A stretch of 64,000 bases of DNA from Lutraria lutraria (taxonomy: Eukaryota > Mollusca > Bivalvia > Venerida > Mactridae), in assembly GCA_964023205.1 (NCBI GenBank), contig OZ026834.1:47177029-47241028 (forward strand), written 5' to 3'. A program made the position numbers and the translations under genes. This document shows, one piece after another, positions 23,101 to 64,000 of this stretch. Numbering within the stretch: the stretch's first letter is position 1; every line of letters begins with the position of its first letter. The notes below the pieces were generated by a model. That model saw only the letters and a list, made by a program, of their open reading frames with translations. It was not told where the DNA came from and searched no databases.

Positions 23101-23712
23101 AATTTAATTTGTAGCTACTGATAAAGTCTGAGGTTTATGAGAAGTTTTACATTTCTTCAATGCAATGTTTTCTGAAAGATTTTGCATCAATAACCTGACA
23201 GGCACAGCAAATATTCACAGAATATTGGCAATGATTGACTAATGGAATAGTGACGTGTAAGAAAGCATTCAATTAAGAATAATTCTATTATAGAATGAAG
23301 AAATGTTACTTTAGACATTAGACTTTGTTAGCATTATAGTTTACCTCTCTCCACACATGTCTTTTCCATTTAATTCATATACTGCATCATCAGCATCTCT
23401 GTAATCTTCAAATTCCTGAAATAGAAGTAAAATATGACTTACTTATAAAATCTGCAGTATTATATTCATTGCTATCATACATTAAATTTCTAAGAGAAGT
23501 TATTTCAAGTTTTTTAATTAAAAACATTGAATTGATCATCAATTTTACAGTTAAGGCAAAGGAAATTACATTAAATTATAACTACTCACCACAAATCCAT
23601 AGCCGTTTTTCAACATAATGTCCTTCAATCGACCATATCCTTTGAAAAATCTTTCAACATCTTTCTCTCGGACATGGTATGGTAACCTTCCTAGATATAC
23701 TCTAGTTCCCAT
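17114..23712 (-). CDS. SR splicing factor, SRSF4/5/6 orthologue group
   Basis: Pre-mRNA splicing regulator acting in the nucleus. Coding exons in transcript order: 23712-23590, 23415-23345, 23026-22880, 22566-22497, 20813-20740, 17879-17763, 17402-17114; joined 891 nt, 296 aa plus stop. RRM1 begins [20 protein letters not shown] with RNP1 NGYGFVEF. A Gly/Arg linker (about 70-115) leads to RRM2 with [20 protein letters not shown] and a [12 protein letters not shown] block. The last exon encodes about 85 residues of Arg-Ser repeats and an acidic tail (DMEEDKNDE). The similarity to vertebrate SRSF4/5/6 is very close. The 71-nt second and 70-nt fourth exons match the plus-strand paralogue exactly in length. 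A non-coding first exon ends at 24,130 and is spliced to the acceptor just upstream of the ATG (exon start 23,720). Intron 5 (20,739-17,880) hosts the snoRNA array, and intron 4 has a weaker poison-exon candidate. Confidence 0.95.
17577..17735 (+). mobile_element. SINE 3' fragment
   Basis: Contains the block GGGGTAGCTTGG, TGGTTAGTACTGGTTAAGGC and the end GAAAATGGCTTTAAATCC. It matches the 3' parts of the fuller copies at 35,169 and 60,432. The tRNA-like head is missing. It lies in the last intron of the minus-strand SR gene, antisense to it. Confidence 0.75.
17989..18050 (-). ncRNA. C/D-box snoRNA, family 2, copy 2a
   Basis: On the minus strand: terminal stem ATGGCT/AGCCAT, box C GTGATGT, guide TTTCAAGACGGGA, box D' CTGA, box C' ATGATGA, box D CTGA. 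The guide is complementary to the invariant large-subunit rRNA segment CCCGTCTTGAAACA. It is the most diverged copy and the one closest to the host 3' splice site (about 108 nt upstream). Confidence 0.8.
18183..18242 (-). ncRNA. C/D-box snoRNA, family 1, copy A
   Basis: Box C ATGATGT, guide CCATCTTTCGGGT, a D'-position CAGA (non-canonical), C'-like ATGTTGA, box D CTGA, terminal stem GGTGT/ACACC. The guide is complementary over 13 nt to rRNA ACCCGAAAGATGG. Same strand as the host intron. Confidence 0.8.
18334..18399 (-). ncRNA. C/D-box snoRNA, family 2, copy 2b
   Basis: 66 nt. Terminal stem TGATAGC/GCTATCA, box C ATGATGT, guide TGTTTCAAGACGGGA, box D' CTGA, perfect box C' TGATGA, box D CTGA. 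The guide pairs with rRNA CCCGTCTTGAAACA; the D'+5 rule points to the G of CCCG. From memory this matches the site assigned to vertebrate U21 (SNORD21), ten bases 5' of the U18 site. Confidence 0.87.
18541..18600 (-). ncRNA. C/D-box snoRNA, family 1, copy B
   Basis: Same architecture as copy A with box C' ATGCTGA (closer to consensus), box D CTGA and terminal stem GGTGTT/AACACC. The D' position reads CAGA. The guide CCATCTTTCGGGT is unchanged. Confidence 0.82.
18692..18757 (-). ncRNA. C/D-box snoRNA, family 2, copy 2c
   Basis: Differs from copy 2b only in the short C'-D spacer. All boxes and the terminal stem TGATAGC/GCTATCA are intact. Confidence 0.87.
18899..18958 (-). ncRNA. C/D-box snoRNA, family 1, copy C
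   Basis: Box C ATGATGT, guide CCATCTTTCGGGT, D' position CAGA, C' ATGTTGA, box D CTGA, terminal stem GGTGTT/AACACC. Belongs to the third 358-bp unit. Confidence 0.82.
19050..19115 (-). ncRNA. C/D-box snoRNA, family 2, copy 2d (box D altered)
   Basis: Same as 2c except that box D reads CTAA instead of CTGA, which should weaken or abolish the C/D kink-turn. Guide, box C, D' and C' are intact. Probably a decaying copy. Confidence 0.7.
19257..19316 (-). ncRNA. C/D-box snoRNA, family 1, copy D
   Basis: Guide and boxes C, C' and D are as in copy A, with changes between D' and C' (D' position CAGA). Terminal stem GGTGT/ACACC. It starts the partial fourth unit; the sequence beyond it no longer matches the 358-bp repeat. 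Confidence 0.8.
19601..19667 (-). ncRNA. C/D-box snoRNA, family 1, copy E
   Basis: 67 nt. Terminal stem GTTGATGT/ACATCAAC, box C ATGATGT, guide CCATCTTTCGGGT, canonical D' CTGA, C' ATGTTGA, box D CTGA. The longer stem and canonical D' make this a better-formed member than copies A-D. Confidence 0.87.
19946..20010 (-). ncRNA. C/D-box snoRNA, family 1, copy F
   Basis: Terminal stem TTGATGT/ACATCAA, box C ATGATGT, guide CCATCTTTCGGGT, D' CTGA, C' ATGTTGA, box D CTGA. The spacers around E, F and G are related to each other, so these three form an older duplication series. Confidence 0.87.
20076..20325 (-). mobile_element. tRNA-derived SINE
   Basis: Minus-strand element with an A-box-like head (GTGGTCAAGTGGTTAAGG), B box GGGTTCAAACCC and an A-rich tail. 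It is flanked by the target duplication GCCTTTGTC (20,067-20,075 and 20,326-20,334). It sits in the spacer between snoRNA copies F and G and splits sequence that is continuous in the E-F spacer, so it arrived after that duplication. Confidence 0.88.
20515..20581 (-). ncRNA. C/D-box snoRNA, family 1, copy G
   Basis: The best-formed copy: perfect 9-bp terminal stem GTTGATGTT/AACATCAAC, box C ATGATGT, guide CCATCTTTCGGGT, D' CTGA, C' ATGCTGA, box D CTGA. The guide is complementary to rRNA ACCCGAAAGATGG. The D'+5 rule selects the G of ACCCG, which I recall as yeast 25S Gm805 (snR39b site). Confidence 0.9.
21205..21375. repeat. dispersed repeat, copy of the 7,795-7,975 element
   Basis: Shares the core GGCCTGTTAGTCTAGCTTTT and a GGCCGCTTAG-like block with the copy upstream of the plus-strand SR gene. 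Lies in intron 4 of the minus-strand SR gene. Confidence 0.65.
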
Positions 23713-24129
23713 ATTGATATCTACAATAGAAAATAAATAAATCTATCAATAACAATGGACAATGAAATTATGAATGAAATTGGGAGAACCACGTGTGGGC
23801 AGCGGCTGTAAAAATGCCTCTCACTGGCGTGATACTGTCGTTTAGAACCAGGAATAAAAGACGTACAACCACATTTTATTAAATAGAGATGACCATATAC
23901 CGTGAATTTAAAATATATCCACTAAAGATCACAGATCCTGATAATAATGCCCGGTAATGTCTGAACTCAAATGGGTGGGGTATGAAATTGAAAAATAAAA
24001 CAAAACTAAGTTTCTGTATGATAAATGAAAGCGCATAAATTCACTGCATTCAGTCGCCTGCACAGCTTAAATGAAAATCTAAGATATTAATTTGCTACAA
24101 CATGAACAAATATTAAGAAAGAAGCATAC

Positions 24130-24260
24130 CTTCACGCGAGTCAAAGCAGAGAGGCGGCGTGAAAATTCGTCGGTACAACGCGTGCGTAATTGCCCTTTGT
24201 ACACGCATCAACACGAATCTGTAAAGCAGCGCCACCTGCCGAAAAGTTAGAGGTGGAAAA
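24130..24260 (-). promoter_or_regulatory. non-coding first exon and promoter-proximal region of the minus-strand SR gene
   Basis: A CpG-rich block on the minus strand ends in GCGTGAAG|GTATGC, a good donor at 24,130. The matching acceptor (TTTTCTATTGTAG) precedes the coding exon at 23,720. The 5' end is not determined. It faces the INO80 first exon about 1.7 kb away, so the two genes are head-to-head. Confidence 0.6.
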
Positions 24261-24359
24261 TCCAGTTACTGCCGAAATATGACTGACATGATAAATTCAT
24301 GAACCCTTGCACATAGATTTTTATTTTATTGTTCATGAAATCGAAATGCAGATCATGCA

Positions 24360-24990
24360 AAAATCCATTTATCATCAATAATGACGTCATTGATCAGAGA
24401 CATGGATAACAGAGAATGGTAACTTAAAATATTATCATGCGTACGTACCAGACATCATTTCGTAAATACTGAAGCAGGTAAAACTCAAAAACCAAATAAC
24501 ATAAATATATTAATTATACATTTTCTGAAAGTTTGAACATTTGACTTCTGCTGAAAAAATAGCAATATTTTGTTGTATTTTCACATTTAATTTTTATATC
24601 AATACCCACTAAAATGTAGTCGGCTTGAAAAAAAAATGGTACCAGTAGATATTTTTTAAAACATATTATGTGCACTGTATACATCTATATTTAAAGACTA
24701 TGCAAAGACATCCGACGTTTCCTTTAAACTTCTGATTAAGTGTATGTATATGAACATGTGTAACTAACTAATAACTGAGCTTTATAATTCCTAACCTTGT
24801 GACGTCTGTTGATTTGTTAGATCAGAGACGTAGATAACAAGCAACTAAAAATATCACGTGTGACACACAACATTTCGTATATTCTGTAGCAGCTAAAACT
24901 AAAAAACGAAATAGCATATTACTGTATATAAATTATACATTTTCTGAAAGTTTTAACATTTGACCTCTGCTGGATATGATACTTTAATTG
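24360..24990. repeat. diverged direct duplication in the intergenic promoter region
   Basis: About 24,370-24,560 and 24,790-24,985 are alignable. They share GATCAGAGAC, ATTATACATTTTCTGAAAGT and CATTTGACNTCTGCTG. The first copy carries TGACGTCA (24,382-24,389), the second a related TGACGTCT. Confidence 0.65.
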
Positions 24991-25569
24991 TTACATTATC
25001 TCAGTTAGGGTCTAGCTATACCAACTAGAATGTAATCGGTCTAAAAAATGGTATTTTTAAATGGCATAAGTAGGTATATATATAAACAGGGGTGTAATAA
25101 ATCTAAAAGTCAATTTTTGAGATTTGAAAAAACTCAGCAGCCAATATAGTTTAAAGAATAGACTTTCAGAAAGTGTAAAATTTATGTATGCATTTAATAT
25201 CAGTAGGTAAGAAGTTTTGTTTGTTACATTATCAGCATTTTGGTGAAAAGTACAATTACAATGATAAATTGAATGATTAATTAACATATGGATGACCGGG
25301 CTATATAAAATTATGAATTAATAGACAACTTTAAACTGCCCGTTTACATTTCCAAGACGCTAGAACATTGACGGGACAGGAATTATTTAATGTAAAACGT
25401 TTAAGAGTGATATTGGTGGATGACTTGCTGTACGGATGTTTGAGTAATGATTATTTCATTTCTTCCTCTATCAGTGGAGCAAAAGTAGACAAAATGAACG
25501 TGGTAGGGGAGGCAAACCTGATAAAGCCAAATGTGTTTATATTTGGGTCATTTATCCGATGAGGGTCCT

Positions 25570-25946
25570 ACATTTTGTATCTAAAAATATATAATTTTCG
25601 AGTTTCTTATCAATACTTTTACTGATTTTTATCATCATTTTACCTCACTAGCTGAAATCTTTGTAAGATATTAAAAAATATTTTGGTTTGAAAATCACCA
25701 GACATTACCTGTGACGTCATTTGACTAATTTCCATATCTAAATTTAGAAACAACCTTGAAAAAATATAATCTCTAACAGAAAGCTTTATGCGTCTAAATG
25801 ATCTTAATTTGGCTTTATATACATACTTGATATAAAGTGTGCTACTTTGAATGTTACTGATATCAATAAAATTATTTGTATTAAGTTAATTTATATTACA
25901 AAGTATTTCTGTTGAGTATGTTTGGGTTCAAGACGCACTGTTTATA
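25570..25946 (+). promoter_or_regulatory. probable INO80 promoter region
   Basis: Sequence immediately upstream of the presumed first exon. It contains a CRE palindrome TGACGTCA (25,712-25,719). No TATA box is placed convincingly. The first exon itself holds CCGCCATTTTG (26,042-26,052), the reverse of a YY1-type motif. Confidence 0.35.
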
Positions 25947-28096
25947 ATGGCGGGGGACCCCCAGCATACTAAGAGGAAAGTCATGACTGGGGTTATGTTT
26001 TCCGCAAGCGACTGCCATATCAAGCGACCGCATTTCTTTATCCGCCATTTTGTTAGCTATGATATTGTTGCTCAGGGAACGAAAGAAGCCTATGTTCTTT
26101 TAGCAAAACATATTTTAGAGGTAATTTATCGAGTTTGAGACTGCGACACAATATTTTGTTGCATTTGTCGAGCGTGTCCTAAATACGATGAATAAATAAT
26201 CGTTACGCTGGTTTGTCAGCTCAAGTCGTTGATGCGTTCGGGCCATTCTGTATACTTGAAACGTCCTTGGATCTCGTTTGTTGAATATTTCTCTCGTTTT
26301 TAACCACTTATCCTGCAGTGTCCGCAATAAATCCGTCTGCTTTAGCATTTCTACTTTCGGTTTTCATTACTCGCATGTATAGAAATGGATATAATTTATA
26401 CTATTGGGACCACTTGGATTATGACCCTGTATGTGTGTCTAACGACATTGCTTGAATGCTTTGTCCCAGTCTATTCATTCATAGAGTCATTTAATGACAT
26501 TATGAGGTCTTTCATAACTTTATTTGATAGCAATTACAATCTCTGGCTGAAGTTTTAGCAGTTCTGATGACATGTAACCCATAACATACAGTATAGCCTA
26601 ATAGGTCATCCAACTCTAAATCTTATTAAAAAAAGATCACTTAACAATTATCACACATTTTTAGTATAATTACTAAATTAGAGCATCTGACCTGCAAGCA
26701 GGAGGTTGCGGGTTAACGAGGTTAAAACAAATTCCAATAATTACATGACAAAATTCTAGCTTATTGTCCATATTTTGTTTTTCTTCCTGGTAACTGAACG
26801 TAACAAGTAATTTGTTTATATATGATTAATAACCATGCTATTATGATACAGTTTGTGTCCTGTATCATAGTGTATGTGATTGATATTTAATTCAGGTTGC
26901 TTTATAACAGTATAACTAAGCACATATTCTGGCTGAATTCATCAGTTAATTTTGTCTGAATGCTTACATGTTTTTTTTTTATTTCAATGCCTAAATACAT
27001 GTAATATGGAATATTAATTGTTTTAATTGTCATATATTTCATTTGCCTCAAGTTTTTTGTAGGTTTCCATGTTGCCTTCATATAAAATTACTTGTTTTAA
27101 ATATATTTTTTCATTATGCCCCTTTAGCAGAAAAGGGGTTATATTGCTTTGCACATGTATGTATGTTGGTCAGTCATTTTACATCACATGTAGATGACCC
27201 CAATTAATTTTGAGGTCAAAGGTCAAGGTCTTACTATCCAGTTGGCCTTTAGGGAGAATCGATGTTTCACAAACACTTCATGTATTTACAGTTATTTTGT
27301 GTATTTTAACTACTAACCAATCAGTCAGCAATACTTCTAATTTATCATCAAACAATATTGATGTTTCATTACATTGTAATATTGTGACTGTTACAGTCAG
27401 TAGAACTTTGATGTGAAATTGTCTTTGACATTGTGTCAAAACCAAGGTTTCCTTGGGTATATATTTAGACATCATAACTTTTGAATACACTCGCCAGTTT
27501 TGACATGTGATTAGTAAGTTATTCTTGTCTCTAAAAGGATTGACTTGCTCAGTCTTCACGCTAACCCACTAGCCCACAGCCCGGGGCTAGTAAATTTCTA
27601 TTCGGGCTAGTAAAATTTATCAAAATTGTGTATTTGGGCTAGTGGTAAATTGTCTATTTTCTATAGTCCACATACAGTTCGGTGCTTTAAAAGAATTAAT
27701 TCGAAGACTGCTTGCTCAAAAAAGTTCTGAACATTGCTTGTGGTCTTTTACGGACTGCATTCTTATTTCTTATATCTCAAAGTACAAACTTTCCAAAGTG
27801 GCCCTCTCTTGAGCAACAACAGCATGATTTTTTCCTATGGAACAATTTTAATTTAACCTCTCTAGATTAACAACCTCTCAAAAACAACATAATTTTACTA
27901 CTACCAAAGGGTGTTGCTTTGGAGGGGTTGCACTGTATTTCTGAAATTGAACTTTTTTGTAAATTGTATATGTCCCATCTGTGTGCATTGACTATTTCTG
28001 TCTTACAGCCAAACAACTTTCCTGTCCTTCAAATGTAATCTTACTCTTAATTAAACATATTTTTATAGGAAAATGTTGTAGAAGCAGCTGTAGCTA

Positions 28097-28125
<29 letters not shown>
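25947..28125 (+). CDS. spliced 76-codon upstream ORF overlapping the INO80 start
   Basis: Exons 25947-26120 and 28069-28125. The donor TTAGAG|GTAATT joins the acceptor TTTTTATAG in phase 0, giving 76 residues beginning MAGDPQHTKRKVMTGVMFSA and ending at a TGA (28,123-28,125) that lies 29 nt past the first base of the INO80 ATG, in a different frame. The upstream ATG has a strong context (A at -3, G at +4), whereas the INO80 ATG has C at -3. I do not recognise the peptide. It may be a regulatory uORF or a small protein. The exon junction is predicted from splice signals only. If translated, it would limit initiation at INO80. Confidence 0.4.
26675..26720 (+). repeat. tRNA-like SINE fragment
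   Basis: TAGAGCATCTGACCTGCAAG followed by CAGGAGGTTGCGGGTT resembles the anticodon-to-T-arm part of a tRNA-derived head. It is truncated and not a functional tRNA. Confidence 0.45.
27113..27580 (+). repeat. bivalve-type dispersed intronic repeat
   Basis: Starts with a small palindrome, CCCCTTTAGCAGAAAAGGGG, then TTATATTGCTTTGCACATGT, followed by phrases such as GAGGTCAAAGGTCAAGGTC. I recognise this class from bivalve introns. No coding capacity. Confidence 0.55.
27785..27934. mobile_element. MITE, CAACCTCTCC subfamily
   Basis: The right end GGAGGGGTTGCACTG is followed by TA. The interior CTCTTGAGCAACAACAGCAT and the CTCTAGATTAACAACC block match the copies at 44,249 and 55,096. The left end is eroded. 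Confidence 0.65.
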
Positions 28126-60715
<32,590 letters not shown>

Positions 60716-63700
60716 ACCATTCACAGTTAAATTCAGGCATATATGTTCAGTATAATTTGCATGTAGCTGGTGTGTGGAGGGTTGGGTATAATAGTGAGTG
60801 TACTGTTATATTGTTAAGAGCTGGCTGTTCCTATATTGGGGTCTTATTTGTGCTCTGCTCTCACGGTACCTTTAAGGCATAAATCCTCCTGTCATGTCAG
60901 TTTGGTGAGAAAATTGCTGCTTTATGCTAAACACAGCTCCCGTCATGTACTGGAATAAGCTGAATTCATTGTGCAGTAAACTGCGAGCTTCCTTCCTTGG
61001 CCATTAATGCCATATTTAAACTCTTCACATAGATTTGACTAATGTTTTTATTCATTGACTGTGTATTCACTAACATAGCCTGTAGTATTTCCCATCTGTC
61101 ACACTAGTTGATGTACGTTTTCCTGTCCGGATGAATGCTCACTATAGTATTTCATGACCTTATTTGTCCTAATTTGGGCAAGATTGCCGTTAACAGAATG
61201 TTCTTAAAATAGATAATCATTTAAGTTAATGATATTGACCAGTCTGTGGTTTATTTCACCTCTCTGTCCACTTAAGCAGTTATCTCGATGGTTGAGATGT
61301 TTTGTGATGCAGATTTTACACTAGGGGTGGGTCGTATGATTGCCCGGTATAGGCCTGTAGTGTATTACCTTGACTTGTTGCACGAGGAGAACTTCCTGTA
61401 TGTCTTATTGTTTTCATGTTAATTTTATTGATGCTGGTTTTGTGATGATACTGATGTATGTGTCAGATTGTTGGATGGGGTCAGTGCTGGGGTCAGTTCT
61501 GGTCATCTTGTCGTATTGTCCAGCTTACAGGTGACTATTCTGGTGGTCAGTATATCAGAGTTAGTGTCCAGTCTCACATTGTCACACTGATAAACATTAG
61601 TCTTTTGATGGTATGGGTGGTATATCGTTATCATTAAATTAAATGTTTATGATTTGAATTTATTTTGTTTATATTCTGGGTTTTGAAGAAATCCTTGTCG
61701 ATTTATTGTTATTTTAAAATACATGTAGTTGTACATAGTGGTCCGTAAGTGAAAGAATTTGTCTTTTATAAACATCATGTTGAAGTTAGATTTATTGTAG
61801 CCGCTTTCATTGCCTTCTCCACTTTTTCCTGAATGTTACTTAATTATATTTTCTTCTTTATTACCCTGTCAAGTTTTACTTTTATTTTACCTTTAAAGAA
61901 ATCCACTTTGAAATTGACCTCTGACACCTGTTGGTATAAAAGTGACAGATGCAGCTTGCCTCGTACTTCTTTCATTTCTGTGTTTGTCTACAAGTCTCAT
62001 GTAGGGATATCAGCTTTGTAGAATCTGTTCTGTTTTTGTAATTTTACGTTGAACTGTTGAGTTTGGTTTAAATCCTTATAGAGTTTGTAATCAGCCCCCT
62101 AGGGTAAAGTTTAGTGCTTAGCGGGCTCTCAAAAGGGGCTTTTAGGGCTCTATTCAACAAGTTGCATGGCTATACAATTGAACCTGCTGGGTGTTTTCAT
62201 TCATGGCCGCTCAATGTTTTGTGAAATGTTCCAACTCAATTACATATGAAGTATAATCGTACTGGTTACAAACTTGTCAGATTTTTATGCTACACCGGTT
62301 GCCGTGGTCACCTGATGACCTCACTCATAAACTAGCCTGACCCCTAAACCAGGTTGGTTCATTTAACTGTAGTTTCTTAATAATCATTGAATTTGAAATT
62401 AAATCTTCGATGGTCGACATTGAACTAATATCTCGTTCATTCAAATTTTTCATGATTTATGCATCGGAATAATAATCATTATTTGACAGCTTGAGAAATT
62501 TAGTGTCAATCTCATGACTAGCAGATTGCCGATAATTTCATGAAATTATATTTCAATAATTGAATGATTGACTATTTAGGATGCAGAAAATGAATTTAAA
62601 GATTTTAAATATAATTAAATTCCAGAAAAAATTGATTCAATGTTATAGTATCGAGTTTTTTAACATATCAAATTATAATCACTAATTAATAAGAATAAAT
62701 TAAATCTTTATTGTTATAACCTAATTTAATGATTTATGGTATATTTCTCACTTATCTGATCTTTATTTTACATTTTTCCATCCCCTTATTACAAGTTCAC
62801 CTCTAAAGCTGATTCAATCTTTCTGTTGTCAATATTTGGTTTTCAAGGTCGTCAATCAAAATTAGCATTTTTCTGAGTTATTGTCAAGGTGAAAGCAGTG
62901 TCTCCTCCAGTCCTCCCGGCATTATGTTAACGTCTTTTTGAGTTCTTGCTTTATCGAGAATTATAAAAATTAGTGCGTGCATAATTTGATGTGGATATTA
63001 AATTGAATCATGAAATGATAATGATACAATCAGTTATATCTCACATTAAAATTTTATTTCAAAAAATTTCCCTCCAAATTTTACCCAATCTGCATAAACA
63101 TATAGTTTTTATTAGATGGGATGTGATCAAAGGTCAGGCATTATGTTTAACAGTTAAAATCGTTCACATCTGTGATGTCATTATTGGCAGATTGGATCAA
63201 AGGTGTTTTTTTGTCTGAAAAAAATTAAATTTTCAGTTTTGAACCACTTTGTAATAATATTGCACATCTGTTGTCAATGGAGTTATTTATAGATGATGAC
63301 AAAAATCAACCGTACCAGGAAAGTTAATATGAGCTGTATTGTAAAATCATAATATGGACTTGTCAAGAAAAAACACTATCTTGTAGCCTTGATTTTTACA
63401 TGCAGTGCAGTACTATTCAAGTTTAGCTGCATTAATGACTATTTGTTACAATTTTAGGGGTTTCAACTCCCTAAAACCCTCTCATAAAACTTTCTCTTGA
63501 AAGATAAAGTATGAAATGATAATTTATTTTGACTTTAATTACAAAGTTTTTTGTGATAATTCTTCATGACTGTCTGCCTAGGGTGACGGTTTATGACATT
63601 TTTTTGTAACGACTTTCTCGATGTACGGGGATTGCAGCTGCTGTATGTTGATGTCATGTGACCTAAGTTTAAAATTCACCTGCGTCTATATATACTGTGG

Positions 63701-63783
63701 ATTATTTACTGCCTTACTGCTTAATTCACAGCCCATGATTTTAATTCAATTTTTGTCATCTCTGGGTTTTAAACAGCATTTTT

Positions 63784-64000
63784 AGCTCACCAGAGCACGA
63801 ATGTGCTCAGGGTGAGCTTTTGTGATCGCCCGGCGTCCGTCGTGCGTCGTTACGAATACGTGGCGTCCATGTTTACTTAAAACAACATCTCCTCCTACAC
63901 CCCTATGCCAATTGCAACCAAACTTGGCTGGAATGATCCTTGGGTGGTCCCCTTTCAAAGTTGTTCAAAAAATTAAATTTCATTAAAAATTCTGGTTGCT
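63784..64000 (+). repeat. bivalve-wide dispersed repeat (GCTCACC...GGTGAGC)
   Basis: Opens with a stem-loop (GCTCACCAGAGCAC / GTGCTCAGGGTGAGC), then TTTGTGATCGCCCGGCGTCC and AACCAAACTTGGCTGGAATG, ATCCTTGGGTGGTCCCC. I recognise this family from many bivalve genomes. It is cut by the window edge. Confidence 0.8.

Noticed and set aside
61833..62021. Short open frames after the last visible INO80 exon as the next exon
   Set aside because: None encodes the expected helicase continuation, and none has matching phase-0 splice sites.

Overview
The window is nuclear DNA from an animal, most probably a bivalve mollusc. The evidence is AT-rich sequence, spliced genes with GT-AG introns, and intronic repeats I recognise from bivalve genomes: the GCTCACC...GGTGAGC repeat at the right edge, the GCCCC-type repeats and tRNA-derived SINEs. 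No species can be named from the sequence alone.

Layout. Positions 1-7,000 are intergenic and hold only repeats: a 507-bp inverted-repeat element, two long hairpins and a decayed mariner transposase. Positions 8,015-12,345 (+) encode an SR splicing factor (278 aa, 7 coding exons) with a glycine-rich linker. It is followed by a 3' UTR and by a dead LINE (13,985-15,710) that is itself interrupted by a MITE. Positions 17,114-23,712 (-) encode a second SR protein (296 aa, 7 coding exons), clearly of the SRSF4/5/6 type, tail-to-tail with the first and with matching intron positions. Its 5' side faces the promoter of the third gene, INO80, whose coding exons run from 28,097 (+) to beyond the right edge. 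25 coding exons (1,135 codons) are visible. They include the HSA/DBINO region, the first RecA lobe, the INO80-type insertion and the start of the second RecA lobe. The rest of the helicase lies outside the window. A 13-kb intron separates the last two visible exons.

The most interesting object is intron 5 of the minus-strand SR gene. It carries eleven C/D-box snoRNA-like units, all in the sense of the host: seven of one family and four of a second. Most sit in a 358-bp tandem array that alternates the two families. Their elements upstream of box D' are complementary to two invariant segments of large-subunit rRNA (ACCCGAAAGATGG and CCCGTCTTGAAACA), so both predict 2'-O-methylation of a G in a CCCG context.

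Other points: a strong candidate poison exon in the first SR gene; a spliced 76-codon reading frame that overlaps the INO80 start codon in another frame; a MITE inserted at a TA inside an INO80 5' splice site; and a large set of CAGT-ended, TA-flanked MITEs in the INO80 introns. The three protein genes all act in nuclear gene expression (splicing and chromatin remodelling), but nothing in the sequence shows that they are co-regulated.
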